The position numbers and the translations under genes were made by a program. A stretch of DNA of 64,000 nt from a bacterium (GTDB lineage Bacteria > Patescibacteriota > Gracilibacteria > JAUYGZ01): assembly GCA_030690415.1 (NCBI GenBank), contig JAUYGZ010000008.1, forward strand, positions 62,001 to 126,000. Reading direction: 5' to 3'. This document shows positions 32,742-41,856 of the stretch, in pieces. Position 1 is the stretch's first letter. The number at the start of each line of letters is the position of its first letter. The notes under the pieces are model-generated. The model ran no database searches, was not told the DNA's origin, and saw nothing but the letters and a program-made list of their open reading frames with translations.

Positions 32742-35033
32742 ATGAAGAAGATCCTTTCTTTGCTCCTCATTGGGTTTTTTGGAGTCCTCTTTGTTTCAAC
32801 TCATTCTGCTCATGCTACCGGTCCAATCACTACCTCACAAATCTTGTCGCCGACAGTCAAGATTTTTTCGTTGAGGCTGACCGCCAATAATAATGTTTCG
32901 TCGCAGAGCCTGGCTTCAGGGACACTCATCAGCGCGGACGGGAAGGTCATGACGAATGACCATGTGGTGAAGAATGAGTATGATGAGATCCAGGAAGCAT
33001 TCCAGATCTGCGTGGTCCTCAATCTCCAGGAGAAACCCCAATGTCTTTTCACCGCTTCGCTCATCTCCACGAGTAAGAGCCTCGACATCGCCGTGCTGCA
33101 GATCAACCCTCAGGATATTTATGGGAACCCTATTCCGACCTTTCCTTTTTTGAAGGCTGATACTGATTATCTCCCCGCGGAAGGGGACAAGCTGAAGGTC
33201 TGGGGTTATCCCGGAATCGGAGGTGATACCATCACGCTCACCGAAGGAACAGTCGGAGGCTATGATGAACGCGAAGGAATTAAGCAAATGAAAACGGATG
33301 CGAATATCAGTCCCGGAAACTCCGGAGGGACCGTCATCGATAGTCAGGGAAATTTTATTGGTGTCCCATCATATCTGCGCTCCAATTATACTTCTCTCGG
33401 TTTCGTGGTCCCCATGGCTGAAATCTTGCCATGGCTTACGCTTCATATCGATAATGCTCCGGATGTGAATGAGTTTGCTCGTCTCCTAACCAATGAGTCC
33501 GCACAGGTGGAAGTGGAAACCGACAAAAGCCTCCGTTACCATTCAACCCTTTTTCCCCAATACCGGATCGATATCCCCAAACCCTGGAAAACCATTTTTA
33601 TCAATCGCAATAACTTTGTCGCCCTGAATACGGTAGAGGGACAGGACCTCTACATCGTCATCACGGTGAACAATATGCCCTTCGAAGTGGATCAGAAAGT
33701 CATGGACTTTCTCCTGGGAAAGATGGAGAAGGATCAGCATGAATACACCAATTACAAGCGAGAGAAGGCCAGCTTCAAGGGCCTGGATGGATTCCTGATC
33801 CAATATGATGAAGGACAGGTCCGTCACTATCAGTTTATTGCCCCCAAGGAGAATACGACCGTGACCTACCGCTATCGAGTCATTCTCGAGAATCGGGACG
33901 TTATGGAGCAGGCAGCCCTGGATTTTTTGGAGACCTTCGAACTGATGGATGGAGTGAATAATACGCTCCCCATGCTCCGCGAGTACTCCCAATCGCATCC
34001 GAATATCTCACTCAAGGCATTTGATGATTTCCTGATCAATCCCGTCTTCGACAGCCAGTATGAGGAAGAAATCGTGCGCCTGGAAAATCCGAAGTCTTTC
34101 GAACAAAATTTCCGTATTTTTGAAAAGCATCTGTCCAAAGACTACTGGGATCTAAGTATTCCGGAAATCCTGGAAGAAGAAACGAAGGAGATCGGGACAC
34201 GATTGGTCAATAGCTTTGACGATGTCGTCATCGATGGACTGGAAGGATATGCCTACACCTACACCTACCAGGGCGATGATTTTAATCAGCTCAGGAAACG
34301 AACCGTCGTAGTCCTCCTCACGGCGAATCATCGCTATCTGGAAGTTCAGTATGATGATCTGGTGAAGAATTATGAGCAGAATATCGAGACCACTCTCAAG
34401 GTCCTCAAAAGTATTCAGTATGATGGTCAGGATCCGCCGCGGCGGACTGAACAGAAGGGTGTCTACCGTGTGCCGCATTTTAAGCCTCTCTTTGAAGATA
34501 TTGAAAACCATCTCTACGAGCGTGAGATCAATGCTCTGGCTAGCAAGAATCTGTTGAGTCCTGAGACGGATCTGTTTTTACCTGAGGAAAAAATCACGCG
34601 GCTGGAAGCTCTCAAGGCCATCGTCGATGCCAAGATCTTTGTCGAGAAAGGCCGCAACCTGAATACCACCCAGGATGCTATTGATGTGTCCCCGGTTTAC
34701 TCCACTTTTACCGATCTTCCCGATGGAGGCGCCAATCAAATGCTGCAGTTCGCGGTGGAGAAGGGCATCGTGGGAAGCGGTAAACTCTTTCATCCGGAGG
34801 GAGCCGTCCATCTGACCGATGCTCTGCGCATGCTCTGCGAGACCTTTGAGCTTCCGATGTGGAAGCCACCCTATGAAATTGAAATTCCCTGGTTTGTTCC
34901 GTACATCTACAAGGGTATTGAGCTCGATGTGATTCCGGTCAATGTCAAATTCTATGACCAGCTCACCCGAGGACAATTCGCACACCTACTCTATAAGTTT
35001 GTGAAAATCGTGGGGGAAAGAGAGGACCTTTAA
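32742..35033 (+). CDS. SLH-anchored trypsin-like serine protease
   Basis: A 763-residue surface protein. A signal peptide (first 26 residues, ending HATG) is followed by a trypsin-fold domain with His in VMTNDHVV, Asp in SLDIAVLQ and Ser in SPGNSGGTVID. A middle region of about 300 residues has two related beta-rich segments of unknown role. The end carries three S-layer homology segments: VHLTDALRMLC, LTRGQFAHLLYK and the earlier KITRLEALKAIVDA. SLH domains bind pyruvylated wall polymer, and csaB, which makes that modification, is at 40822. The stop overlaps that of the VirD4-like gene in TTAA. Confidence 0.9.
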   Translation: MKKILSLLLIGFFGVLFVSTHSAHATGPITTSQILSPTVKIFSLRLTANNNVSSQSLASGTLISADGKVMTNDHVVKNEYDEIQEAFQICVVLNLQEKPQCLFTASLISTSKSLDIAVLQINPQDIYGNPIPTFPFLKADTDYLPAEGDKLKVWGYPGIGGDTITLTEGTVGGYDEREGIKQMKTDANISPGNSGGTVIDSQGNFIGVPSYLRSNYTSLGFVVPMAEILPWLTLHIDNAPDVNEFARLLTNESAQVEVETDKSLRYHSTLFPQYRIDIPKPWKTIFINRNNFVALNTVEGQDLYIVITVNNMPFEVDQKVMDFLLGKMEKDQHEYTNYKREKASFKGLDGFLIQYDEGQVRHYQFIAPKENTTVTYRYRVILENRDVMEQAALDFLETFELMDGVNNTLPMLREYSQSHPNISLKAFDDFLINPVFDSQYEEEIVRLENPKSFEQNFRIFEKHLSKDYWDLSIPEILEEETKEIGTRLVNSFDDVVIDGLEGYAYTYTYQGDDFNQLRKRTVVVLLTANHRYLEVQYDDLVKNYEQNIETTLKVLKSIQYDGQDPPRRTEQKGVYRVPHFKPLFEDIENHLYEREINALASKNLLSPETDLFLPEEKITRLEALKAIVDAKIFVEKGRNLNTTQDAIDVSPVYSTFTDLPDGGANQMLQFAVEKGIVGSGKLFHPEGAVHLTDALRMLCETFELPMWKPPYEIEIPWFVPYIYKGIELDVIPVNVKFYDQLTRGQFAHLLYKFVKIVGEREDL

Positions 35034-37618
35034 ATTCCTAACGGATTACTCATCGGTCCGCTATCAGCCGAGATATTGACTCCGATCCGACGGATGATTT
35101 CGCGACTGACAAATTCTTTATCTCGACCGTATTTGAGCCGCGAGAGCTGAACCAGAGCTTCTCCGACTTCCTTGTCGGGCTGAAGCTCAGGGTGTTCCTG
35201 CCACCACTTGTAGGTCTTCATACTGAACGGACGGCTGATCTGGTTGTGAATACTGAGCTTAATGCAGGCATTGAATCCCTCAAGGTTGATCACGTCGGTT
35301 TCCGTGAAAACGGGGGCCATTTCTTTAGCCATGTACTCAGCATCTTTGGCTCCTATCTTGAGGTTTAGCATGGTCCCAACGTTTCCAAAGACGGCATTCT
35401 TAATCTTTTCATCACCACCCCCTCCAGCGCTTTTTTTGATCAGCTGATCGATGTACTGGTGAGCGATGACAAGGCCCAGCTTGTACTTGCGCGCCTCGGA
35501 AAGAATGGACTCAAAGCTATCCGTGATAAAGTTTTGAAACTCATCCACGTAGAGGAAGAAAGGCTGTCTTTCTGATTGGTCCGCGATGCGCTGGCGCTTC
35601 ATGGCGGCCACCTGGATCTTATTAACGAAGATCGTTCCCAGAAGGTTCGAATTGATGTCACCAATCAGTCCTTTGGCCAGCTTAACCAGCAGGATCTTTC
35701 CACTGTCCATGACCTCGTCAAATTTGAAGGCGGATTTGGTCTGACCGACAATATTGCGCATGAGGGAATTCGTGATAAAACACCCGAACTTTGCAGCAAA
35801 GTAGGGGATCATTTCCTGTCTCTCCCGTTGTCCCGTCTGAGCCATCTGATTGACCCAAAATCCCTTCACGATAGGGTTCTTGATGTGTCTGACTTTCTCC
35901 TGTTGCCAAGCTTCATCCGTAAAAAGACGAACAATATCGGTCAGGGCACCCCCGTCGGGATCTTCCATAAGGGTCAGACAACCGTTTCGGAAGTAGTCCT
36001 GGATACGTGGTCCGAAGATCTCGTCACCGAACATCCCGATCATCATGTTCATGGCTTCCAAAGCGATGTAGTCGCGCTCTTCAGGATTGTCCGCCTCCAG
36101 CATATTGAGTCCCATAGGACGCTCGGTGTCTGAAGGGTCGAAGACAATGACGTCGTCAGCCCTCTCCCGTGGGATCCAACCCAGAATCCCGTCAACCAGA
36201 TCACCGTGAGGATCCACCACACAGATTCCTTTCCCATTTTTGACATCCTGCTTGATCAGGGACTGAAGAAAAACGGATTTTCCCGTACCGGTCTGACCGA
36301 TCACGTAGAGATGACGAAAGCGATCCTCCAGCTGCATGGGAATATCCGTTCGTTCACTGCGGTGAAGATTGTAGCCCAGCCAGATATCTCCATCCTCCGG
36401 CAATCCATCAGGGGGAGGAGTGATCCGAAAGCGTTGCCAGGCGAGGTTTGGAATATTGTTGTACTTGGCTGCCGGGACATGCCAGATCGAGGCGATTTCT
36501 TCGGAACTCATGATCATCTTATGACCTTGGAGCCAGGCTGTCAGATGTCTCCAGAGTGATCTGTAGATGAAGTTGATAATTAATCGCTTTTGAGAGGCAT
36601 AGAGCACTCCCACAAATCCGTTGAGTGAAGGGGAATTGTATTGTCCAAACGCCGTGGATATCCCATTGACGATTTCCTGAGCGTGCTTTTTGCTTTTTGA
36701 GCTCCCTACGATGCGAAGAACGGTTTCCCATCCCGCGTGCGAGGCTTTTTCGCCAATTGATTTCACGATTTCATCAGTTTGGGGGGTGGTTCTGGTCGTC
36801 CCTTTCGCTAGGTCAACATTGTCAATAGACTCATCCGTCCCCAGGGCAAAGATCCTGACGAGCATCCGAAGCCAGGAGAGGGGATTAATATAAGTTAAGA
36901 TGCTTCGTTTTGCTTTGTTTTCAAAAAGGTCTTCTGAAATAGCCTTACTCTTCTCCTGCCAGCCGTTTTCACGGGGGCGAATGACCAGCTGCACCCCTGC
37001 GGAATCGGTGAGGCCCAGCTTGGCCATGGCATTGAGCACGGCGTTCATGGGCTCAGTATTCGTGTGCTGATAGGTTTTGATGGGGTAAGCATAGTGCTTG
37101 CTGAGCTTCAGGTATCTTCCGACAGCATGTGTCCCGGGCTTGAACAGATTGTATTCCTCGACCTCTTCGATCAGAGCGTCAGGATAAAATGAAGTCAGCG
37201 TTTTCTGGAAAACAGATTTTTGGCTGTGTGGGATCACCACGTAGAAAAATATCTGCCCGTCCGTGGCAACGATCTCCAGGGAGTAAAAGTTTTGACCGGC
37301 AAAGTAACGGTACCAGTAGCGGGAAGAAGAAAGAGCGCTGAGTGACTCCAGACACTGGGTCATAATCCCGACTTGTTTGATGAAGTCCTTTGACGAACCA
37401 AACATTTCTCCTTCATCTTCTTTTTCTTGTTTTCCCTCTTTTTTCGGCACGAGAATCTTCAAAAAGATCATTTCGAGACTCCTTTTTCGATTATAATACC
37501 ATTCGATCAGATAGCTGAGGAGAATGATCAGCAATACTCCCAGAACAAGCCCCAGTATCAAGGAAAGAATGGGGTGAAGAGAGAGCCAGCCGAAAAGGGA
37601 AGACAACCATTGGATCAT
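35030..37618 (-). CDS. VirD4/TraD-like membrane ATPase (orphan conjugation-type)
   Basis: An 862-residue protein. It starts with a hydrophobic segment (LSLILGLVLGVLLIILLSYLI), so it is membrane-anchored. The ATPase domain has Walker A GQTGTGKS, Walker B FLYVDEFQNF and the later sensor region IAHQYIDQL. The long middle segment (residues about 60-430) is not recognised. Related proteins drive DNA or protein export in type IV secretion, or pilus-type functions. No VirB/TraC partners are visible; only a small membrane protein precedes it. Such orphan ATPases are common in CPR genomes, which is family knowledge rather than a check made here. Confidence 0.85.
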   Translation of the reverse strand: MIQWLSSLFGWLSLHPILSLILGLVLGVLLIILLSYLIEWYYNRKRSLEMIFLKILVPKKEGKQEKEDEGEMFGSSKDFIKQVGIMTQCLESLSALSSSRYWYRYFAGQNFYSLEIVATDGQIFFYVVIPHSQKSVFQKTLTSFYPDALIEEVEEYNLFKPGTHAVGRYLKLSKHYAYPIKTYQHTNTEPMNAVLNAMAKLGLTDSAGVQLVIRPRENGWQEKSKAISEDLFENKAKRSILTYINPLSWLRMLVRIFALGTDESIDNVDLAKGTTRTTPQTDEIVKSIGEKASHAGWETVLRIVGSSKSKKHAQEIVNGISTAFGQYNSPSLNGFVGVLYASQKRLIINFIYRSLWRHLTAWLQGHKMIMSSEEIASIWHVPAAKYNNIPNLAWQRFRITPPPDGLPEDGDIWLGYNLHRSERTDIPMQLEDRFRHLYVIGQTGTGKSVFLQSLIKQDVKNGKGICVVDPHGDLVDGILGWIPRERADDVIVFDPSDTERPMGLNMLEADNPEERDYIALEAMNMMIGMFGDEIFGPRIQDYFRNGCLTLMEDPDGGALTDIVRLFTDEAWQQEKVRHIKNPIVKGFWVNQMAQTGQRERQEMIPYFAAKFGCFITNSLMRNIVGQTKSAFKFDEVMDSGKILLVKLAKGLIGDINSNLLGTIFVNKIQVAAMKRQRIADQSERQPFFLYVDEFQNFITDSFESILSEARKYKLGLVIAHQYIDQLIKKSAGGGGDEKIKNAVFGNVGTMLNLKIGAKDAEYMAKEMAPVFTETDVINLEGFNACIKLSIHNQISRPFSMKTYKWWQEHPELQPDKEVGEALVQLSRLKYGRDKEFVSREIIRRIGVNISADSGPMSNPLGI

Positions 37619-37647
37619 GATATGAGATCAACCGGGTCGAGGTAAGA

Positions 37648-38160
37648 CTAGAGAAAAAGGAAGAAAGGGACTTTGAGCAGGTCGGTAGAGTCCGCAAGAA
37701 AGGTACTGAAAACGATAAACAGGATATAAAAGAGGCTCAGTGATCCGATAACCCCGATCAGCGTCCCCAGCATAATATTTTTGACGGGATAGCGGGTAGC
37801 AATGATGAGCAGCAGAGATTGAAGAAGGGTGTAGAGAGGCACGACGACGAAAATGACGATGATATTGCGGTAAACCCAATAATACTCCGTCGCAGTCTCT
37901 CCCCCCGGTAAGAAAACAGAATCCGCAAGAAAGCTGACACCGTATCGTGCCACTGCTGCGAGTAAAATGCCGAGGACAAAGGTACCCAGGAACAACTTAA
38001 ATGACAGCCAGGCTGACTGAAGCCACTTGAGCTGAAACTGCCATCGAAAAACGATGATTTCGATGAAGAAGGCAAAGAAAAAAGGAGCTACGAACCCGAA
38101 GGTCACGGAGAGGAGGGCGGGAGCAACACCACCCAGCATGTCATTGAGATTTTCGAACAT
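37648..38160 (-). CDS. Polytopic membrane protein upstream of the VirD4-like ATPase
   Basis: A 170-residue protein with about four hydrophobic segments: SVTFGFVAPFFFAFFIEIIVF, FKLFLGTFVLGILLAAVARYG, IIVIFVVVPLYTLLQSLLLII and IMLGTLIGVIGSLSLFYILFI. It is 29 bases upstream of the ATPase gene on the same strand, so the two products may form one membrane complex. I do not recognise a named family. Confidence 0.7.
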   Translation of the reverse strand: MFENLNDMLGGVAPALLSVTFGFVAPFFFAFFIEIIVFRWQFQLKWLQSAWLSFKLFLGTFVLGILLAAVARYGVSFLADSVFLPGGETATEYYWVYRNIIVIFVVVPLYTLLQSLLLIIATRYPVKNIMLGTLIGVIGSLSLFYILFIVFSTFLADSTDLLKVPFFLFL

Positions 38161-38266
38161 AAATAAGGGGGCTAATGGTCAGGACAAGGGTCCAAATGTT
38201 TCTCCATCAGTGTAGCACCATCTCAGGGGCTTGTCCTCAGAATGAGATGAGATGATTTAATAGGGA

Positions 38267-38294
38267 TTGCGGTGTTAAAAAAATTCTCTACAAT
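38267..38294 (+). promoter_or_regulatory. Promoter for tRNA-Ser
   Basis: TTGCGG (38267-38272) and TACAAT (38289-38294), 16-base spacer, 11 bases before the tRNA. Confidence 0.6.
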
Positions 38295-38305
38295 GACTTT
38301 GCTGC

Positions 38306-38398
38306 GGAAGGATACTCAAGTGGCTGAAGAGGCGGCTTTGCTAAAGCTGTAGGGGGGTGCAAGCCCCCGCGAGGGTTCGAATCCCTCTCCTTCCGCCA
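38306..38398 (+). tRNA. tRNA-Ser (GCT)
   Basis: A class II tRNA of 93 bases with acceptor GGAAGGA / TCCTTCC, discriminator G and encoded CCA. The anticodon stem CGGCT/AGCTG encloses TTGCTAA (anticodon GCT). A long variable arm built on GGGGG/CCCCC and the T arm GAGGG-TTCGAAT-CCCTC complete it. A pyrimidine-rich stretch with a copied repeat follows before holA. Confidence 0.96.
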
Positions 38399-38414
38399 TC
38401 CTCAGCCCCCTTCC

Positions 38415-38441
38415 TCCTTATTGTCCTTATCGTCCTTCCCC
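38415..38441 (+). repeat. TCCTTATCG-type repeat in holA leader
   Basis: TCCTTATCGTCCTTCCCC at 38424-38441 is identical to 26592-26609 in the S1-like gene, with a similar flank on each side. It lies between tRNA-Ser and the holA start. Whether it is a spread repeat or chance in a pyrimidine-rich stretch is open. Confidence 0.5.
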
Positions 38442-38462
38442 TCCTAACAGTCCTTCTTCCCC

Positions 38463-39446
38463 TTGTCCAATCTCTTCCTTTTTACCGGCGAGAACCATCA
38501 GGCTCTTCAGGAAAAGCTGAAATTTTGGGAAAAGGCCTTTATCGAAAAGCATTCCGATAACAATCTGGAAGTCTTCGATGATGTCCAACAGGGGGATCTT
38601 TCCCGCATTATCAACGCTGTCGACTCCCAGCCTTTTCTTGCGGAGAAACGAATGATCATCATAAAAGGTCTTCCCCAGGGGGCCGACGTGAAAAAGAAGA
38701 TTGAGCTTGAGAGTCTGGAACCACTCTTAGAAAAAGACAACATACCCGAGAGCAGTGTGGTCATTTTCGTCAGCCCCCGGCCGGATAAGCGATCCCGTTT
38801 TTTTAAGCTCCTGAGCAAGGCTGCGCAAGTGGAGACCTTTGAGCTGCCCAAAGGAGCCGCGTTGCGGCAGTGGGTCCAGCAACGCTTAGCGGCTCAGGAG
38901 AAGAAGATTACTCCTCAAGCCATTGACTTGCTCCTCCTCTTTTGCGCTGAGGACGTCAATCGCATGGCGAGTGAGATAGAGAAGCTGGGACTGCTTCAAC
39001 GGGATCTTATCGACGAAGAGGCCATAGAGCTGATCGTGAGTCCCAATCCTGAAGCGAAAATCTTCAAAGCTCTGGATCAGATCGGAAAACAGAGTCTGAG
39101 TGAGGTCCTGAAAAGCTTTGAGGAACTGGTCAGAGGAGGTGAAGAGGTCATGCTCATCTTCTTTATGATCGTTCGGCAGTTTCGACTTCTCATCCAGATC
39201 CGATCCCTTCTGGATAGAAGATCCCCCCAGGGACTTATCCAAAAGCGATTGAAACTGGCTCCCTTTCAGGTCGCCATGCTGGAAAAGCAGGCCTCTACTC
39301 AAAGCCTGGACACCATGAAAAAAGCCTACCGTCAGCTTGTGGAAATTGACTGGCAGCTGAAAACCGGAAGGATTCCAACCAGTGTCGGACATGAGGAATT
39401 GTTTGTATTGAAGATTGATCAATTTTTGTGTTCTCTCTATGAATAA
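38463..39446 (+). CDS. holA: DNA polymerase III delta subunit
   Basis: The delta subunit opens the beta clamp in the clamp loader. The 327-residue protein begins MSNLFLFTGENHQALQEKL, the usual HolA opening, with IIIKGLP and EVMLIFFMIVRQFRLL later on. The length fits the family. The start appears to be TTG at 38463, which gives the correct N-terminal strand; no ATG is placed as well. The last bases lead into an AT-rich gap. Clamp-loader partners are not in the window. Confidence 0.85.
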   Translation: MSNLFLFTGENHQALQEKLKFWEKAFIEKHSDNNLEVFDDVQQGDLSRIINAVDSQPFLAEKRMIIIKGLPQGADVKKKIELESLEPLLEKDNIPESSVVIFVSPRPDKRSRFFKLLSKAAQVETFELPKGAALRQWVQQRLAAQEKKITPQAIDLLLLFCAEDVNRMASEIEKLGLLQRDLIDEEAIELIVSPNPEAKIFKALDQIGKQSLSEVLKSFEELVRGGEEVMLIFFMIVRQFRLLIQIRSLLDRRSPQGLIQKRLKLAPFQVAMLEKQASTQSLDTMKKAYRQLVEIDWQLKTGRIPTSVGHEELFVLKIDQFLCSLYE

Positions 39447-39548
39447 TTTTTTTATTCTTTTTGCTTAAATTGAGAGCAAAATGCCTTCTGAGATCGAATT
39501 GAGTTATCTCAGGCCCTTGTGTCTTTTTCACAATAGTGGTTTTTTTGC

Positions 39549-39576
39549 TTGAATAATTTTTCAGGACATGTATAAA
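39549..39576 (+). promoter_or_regulatory. Promoter for the HTH/nucleotidyltransferase-like gene
   Basis: TTGAAT (39549-39554) and TATAAA (39571-39576) with a 16-base spacer. The ATG used is at 39599, giving a short leader of about 16 bases. Confidence 0.6.
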
Positions 39577-39598
39577 TCATGTGTACGTAAATGTGACC

Positions 39599-40177
39599 AT
39601 GCTGAAAGCGCTCTTCAGTTCCAATACTCGAGTAAAGCTTCTCATTGCCTTTCTCTCAACACCGGGGGAAGAGTTTTTTATAAGGGAACTTACCAGAAAG
39701 CTGAACGAGCAGATTAACTCCATTCGTAGAGAGCTGAATAATCTGAAAAAAATTGGACTCCTCAAGTCCCGTTCGAAAAACCGAAAGAAGTATTATTACG
39801 TTAACGAGGATTTCCTAATCCTTGATGAGCTGCGGTCCATGGTCAACAAGTCAACGGATCCCAAAAAAGAGCTCATCAAGAAGCTCCAGAAGCTTGGGAA
39901 TCTTTGGTTGGTTATTTTTTCGGGTGTTTTTGTCGATAAAAAGGATAAACCTTTGGACTTTCTGGTCATTGGGGATATCAGCAAGCAGGATCTCAGTGAT
40001 TTTTTTGCGTCTGAAGCCAAGGAATACCGAGATGTGAAATTTGGTATCCTGAGTAAGGATGATTTCATGTACCGCCTCCGTTTGAACGACAAGTTTATCG
40101 TTGACATGCTCAAAGACCCTGATAATATCATTGGGCTCAATAAGCTGAAAGGTCCGCTCAACAAGATCGTCAGCTAG
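39599..40177 (+). CDS. HTH regulator with C-terminal nucleotidyltransferase-like domain
   Basis: A 192-residue protein. Residues 1-75 form a winged helix (LFSSNTRVKLLIAFLSTPGEEFFIRELTRKL and a recognition helix around SIRRELNNLKKIGLL). The rest (IFSGVFVDK, DFLVIGDISKQDL) resembles the minimal nucleotidyltransferase fold found joined to HTH domains in archaea and CPR. The G-S/D-x-A/D motif is degraded, so catalysis is doubtful. I use ATG 39599 because the predicted transcript starts near 39583; the GTG at 39581 lies at the start site itself. It is 26 bases upstream of rplS. Confidence 0.7.
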   Translation: MLKALFSSNTRVKLLIAFLSTPGEEFFIRELTRKLNEQINSIRRELNNLKKIGLLKSRSKNRKKYYYVNEDFLILDELRSMVNKSTDPKKELIKKLQKLGNLWLVIFSGVFVDKKDKPLDFLVIGDISKQDLSDFFASEAKEYRDVKFGILSKDDFMYRLRLNDKFIVDMLKDPDNIIGLNKLKGPLNKIVS

Positions 40178-40203
40178 TTTGAGTCGCATTCTAAGCCACT
40201 TTC

Positions 40204-40773
40204 ATGGATTCAGCACTCGCCCTTATTGCCCAGTCAAGTCTCAAACAAGGTCTCCCAACTTTCAAGGTGGGACAGACCGTCCGTGTTCATCAGAAGATTA
40301 AGGAAGGAGGAAAAGAACGCGTCCAGGTTTTTGAAGGCTTAATCATTCAGACCAATAAAGGAACCGGAATCAGCGGCACTGTCACAATTCGAAAAATCGT
40401 TGATGGCATTGGCGTTGAGCGTATTTATTCGATTCATTCTCCGAATATTGCCAAAATTGAAATTACCAAGGAAGCCAGGGTCCGACGAAGCAAACTCTAT
40501 TACATGCGAGATTTGACCGGCAAGTCAGCTCGTATGAGGACGACTATACTTGAGGGACAGGTCTTCGAACCAAAGTCTGCCGCTCAGATTCAGGCTGAGA
40601 AAGATGCTGTAGAAGCTGAAAAGCAGGCTCAGAAGGACGCTGCTGAGGCTAAAAAGGCTGCTGAGAAGGTTCAGGATGCTGCTTCGGAGAAAGAAGTACA
40701 GAACGATGCTCCTGCTGACGAATCAGGTAAAGATGAAAATAATGCTGTAGAGGCAGAAAAAAAGAGCGAGTAG
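40204..40773 (+). CDS. rplS: 50S ribosomal protein L19 (bL19) with Ala/Glu-rich tail
   Basis: bL19 sits at the subunit interface. The core of about 115 residues has FKVGQTVRVHQKI, RVQVFEGLIIQ, GTVTIRKIVDGIGVERI and VRRSKLYYMRDLTGKSARM, which is diagnostic. Unlike typical bL19 the protein is 189 residues: about 70 extra residues at the C-terminus are rich in Ala, Glu and Lys (EAEKQAQKDAAEAKKAAEK) and probably form a charged helix. There is no frameshift. It follows the HTH gene and may share its transcript. Confidence 0.95.
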   Translation: MDSALALIAQSSLKQGLPTFKVGQTVRVHQKIKEGGKERVQVFEGLIIQTNKGTGISGTVTIRKIVDGIGVERIYSIHSPNIAKIEITKEARVRRSKLYYMRDLTGKSARMRTTILEGQVFEPKSAAQIQAEKDAVEAEKQAQKDAAEAKKAAEKVQDAASEKEVQNDAPADESGKDENNAVEAEKKSE

Positions 40774-40821
40774 AGTCATCTTCACTCGGGTTTAAACCCT
40801 TCATCATGCTATGATGAGGAC

Positions 40822-41805
40822 ATGAAACTCGCACTATTCGGCAACTACGGTGTCAATAATCTCGGGGATGACCTCATCCTGAAGGGATTTTTGAATCAGC
40901 ATCCGGACGATGAAGTGATGGTTTTTTGTGGGAACCCCGATCGGGTCCACAAGCAATTTGGGCTGGAAGCTCATCCCTTCTTTCCGGGAGGCTTCAGATC
41001 GATTTGGAAGTATTTGATTTCCTCGCCTTATCGGCGGCTCTTCAAACGAGGCTTGAGAGAACTGAAATCGGCTGATCGAATCTTTGTCGGTGGAGGAGGG
41101 ATCCTTGTGGACCGGCATTTCAAGGCGGTTTTTCTTTGGTGGAGGCAGTTAAGAAATATTTCCCGAAGCGGAACTCCCTTTGCATTCGTAGCGAACTCGT
41201 TTGAATTGAAGCACTGGTGGAGCCAATGGCTTTTCAAAACGTATCTGAAAAGTGCTGAACAGGTCACGGTAAGGGACAGCGCTTCTCTCCGCCTCGCTCA
41301 CTCGCTCGGCGCGCAGGCTAAACTGGTGGAGGACCTGGCGATGGAGAATGTAGGAGTGAAATTTAGAATGAAGGATCCAAAGAAAACTATCGTACTGGCT
41401 CTTTGCAAGTGGGGCCTGGACAAGCGGAAGATGGCTGAACTGAGGAACTTCGTTCGGTCGCGACAGGAGGAAGGCTTTGAAGTTATCGGCCTGGCCTTCC
41501 AGACGGAAGGAGATGATGATCGGGAAGTATTCGCTGAACTGGACACGGGAATCCCTGTTCGGAGTGGGATGGAGGAGGTTTTGACTGAACTCGGAAATTG
41601 TAATCTGATCGTCGGCATGAGATTCCACTCCGTCCTCCTGGGCCTGAAAATGCAGAAGCCTGTCATCGCCATCGCATATCAGAAGAAGGTCAGGCACCTC
41701 ATGGAGGATGCCGGCAAAGAGATGCTGTGTCTTGAGATTCAGAACCTGAATGGGGAAAAGCTCCAATCGGTTTTTGAGAAAGCGGTTGAAGAAGGGGATG
41801 GGTGA
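40822..41805 (+). CDS. csaB: Polysaccharide pyruvyl transferase
   Basis: CsaB adds pyruvate ketal to wall polysaccharide, creating the ligand of SLH domains. The 327-residue protein opens with FGNYGVNNLGDDLILKG, contains VGGGGILVDRH and VRDSASLRLAHSLG, and ends with IVGMRFHSVLLGLKMQKPVI, all family landmarks. It acts in the cytoplasm or at the membrane. An SLH protein is encoded at 32742, which supports the assignment. Just upstream a TCATCAT/ATGATGA hairpin (40801-40817) precedes the GAGGA ribosome-binding site. Confidence 0.9.
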   Translation: MKLALFGNYGVNNLGDDLILKGFLNQHPDDEVMVFCGNPDRVHKQFGLEAHPFFPGGFRSIWKYLISSPYRRLFKRGLRELKSADRIFVGGGGILVDRHFKAVFLWWRQLRNISRSGTPFAFVANSFELKHWWSQWLFKTYLKSAEQVTVRDSASLRLAHSLGAQAKLVEDLAMENVGVKFRMKDPKKTIVLALCKWGLDKRKMAELRNFVRSRQEEGFEVIGLAFQTEGDDDREVFAELDTGIPVRSGMEEVLTELGNCNLIVGMRFHSVLLGLKMQKPVIAIAYQKKVRHLMEDAGKEMLCLEIQNLNGEKLQSVFEKAVEEGDG

Positions 41806-41825
41806 TCGTAGAGTGATTGCATGAA

Positions 41826-41846
41826 CCCCTAACCCCTTACAAGGGG
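41826..41846 (+). repeat. Dispersed repeat supplying the Shine-Dalgarno sequence of ftsQ-like gene
   Basis: The same 21 bases as at 3346-3366 in opposite orientation. Its final AAGGGG (41841-41846) is 10 bases before ATG 41857 and so probably works as ribosome-binding site. Confidence 0.75.
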
Positions 41847-41856
41847 AAAAAGAATT

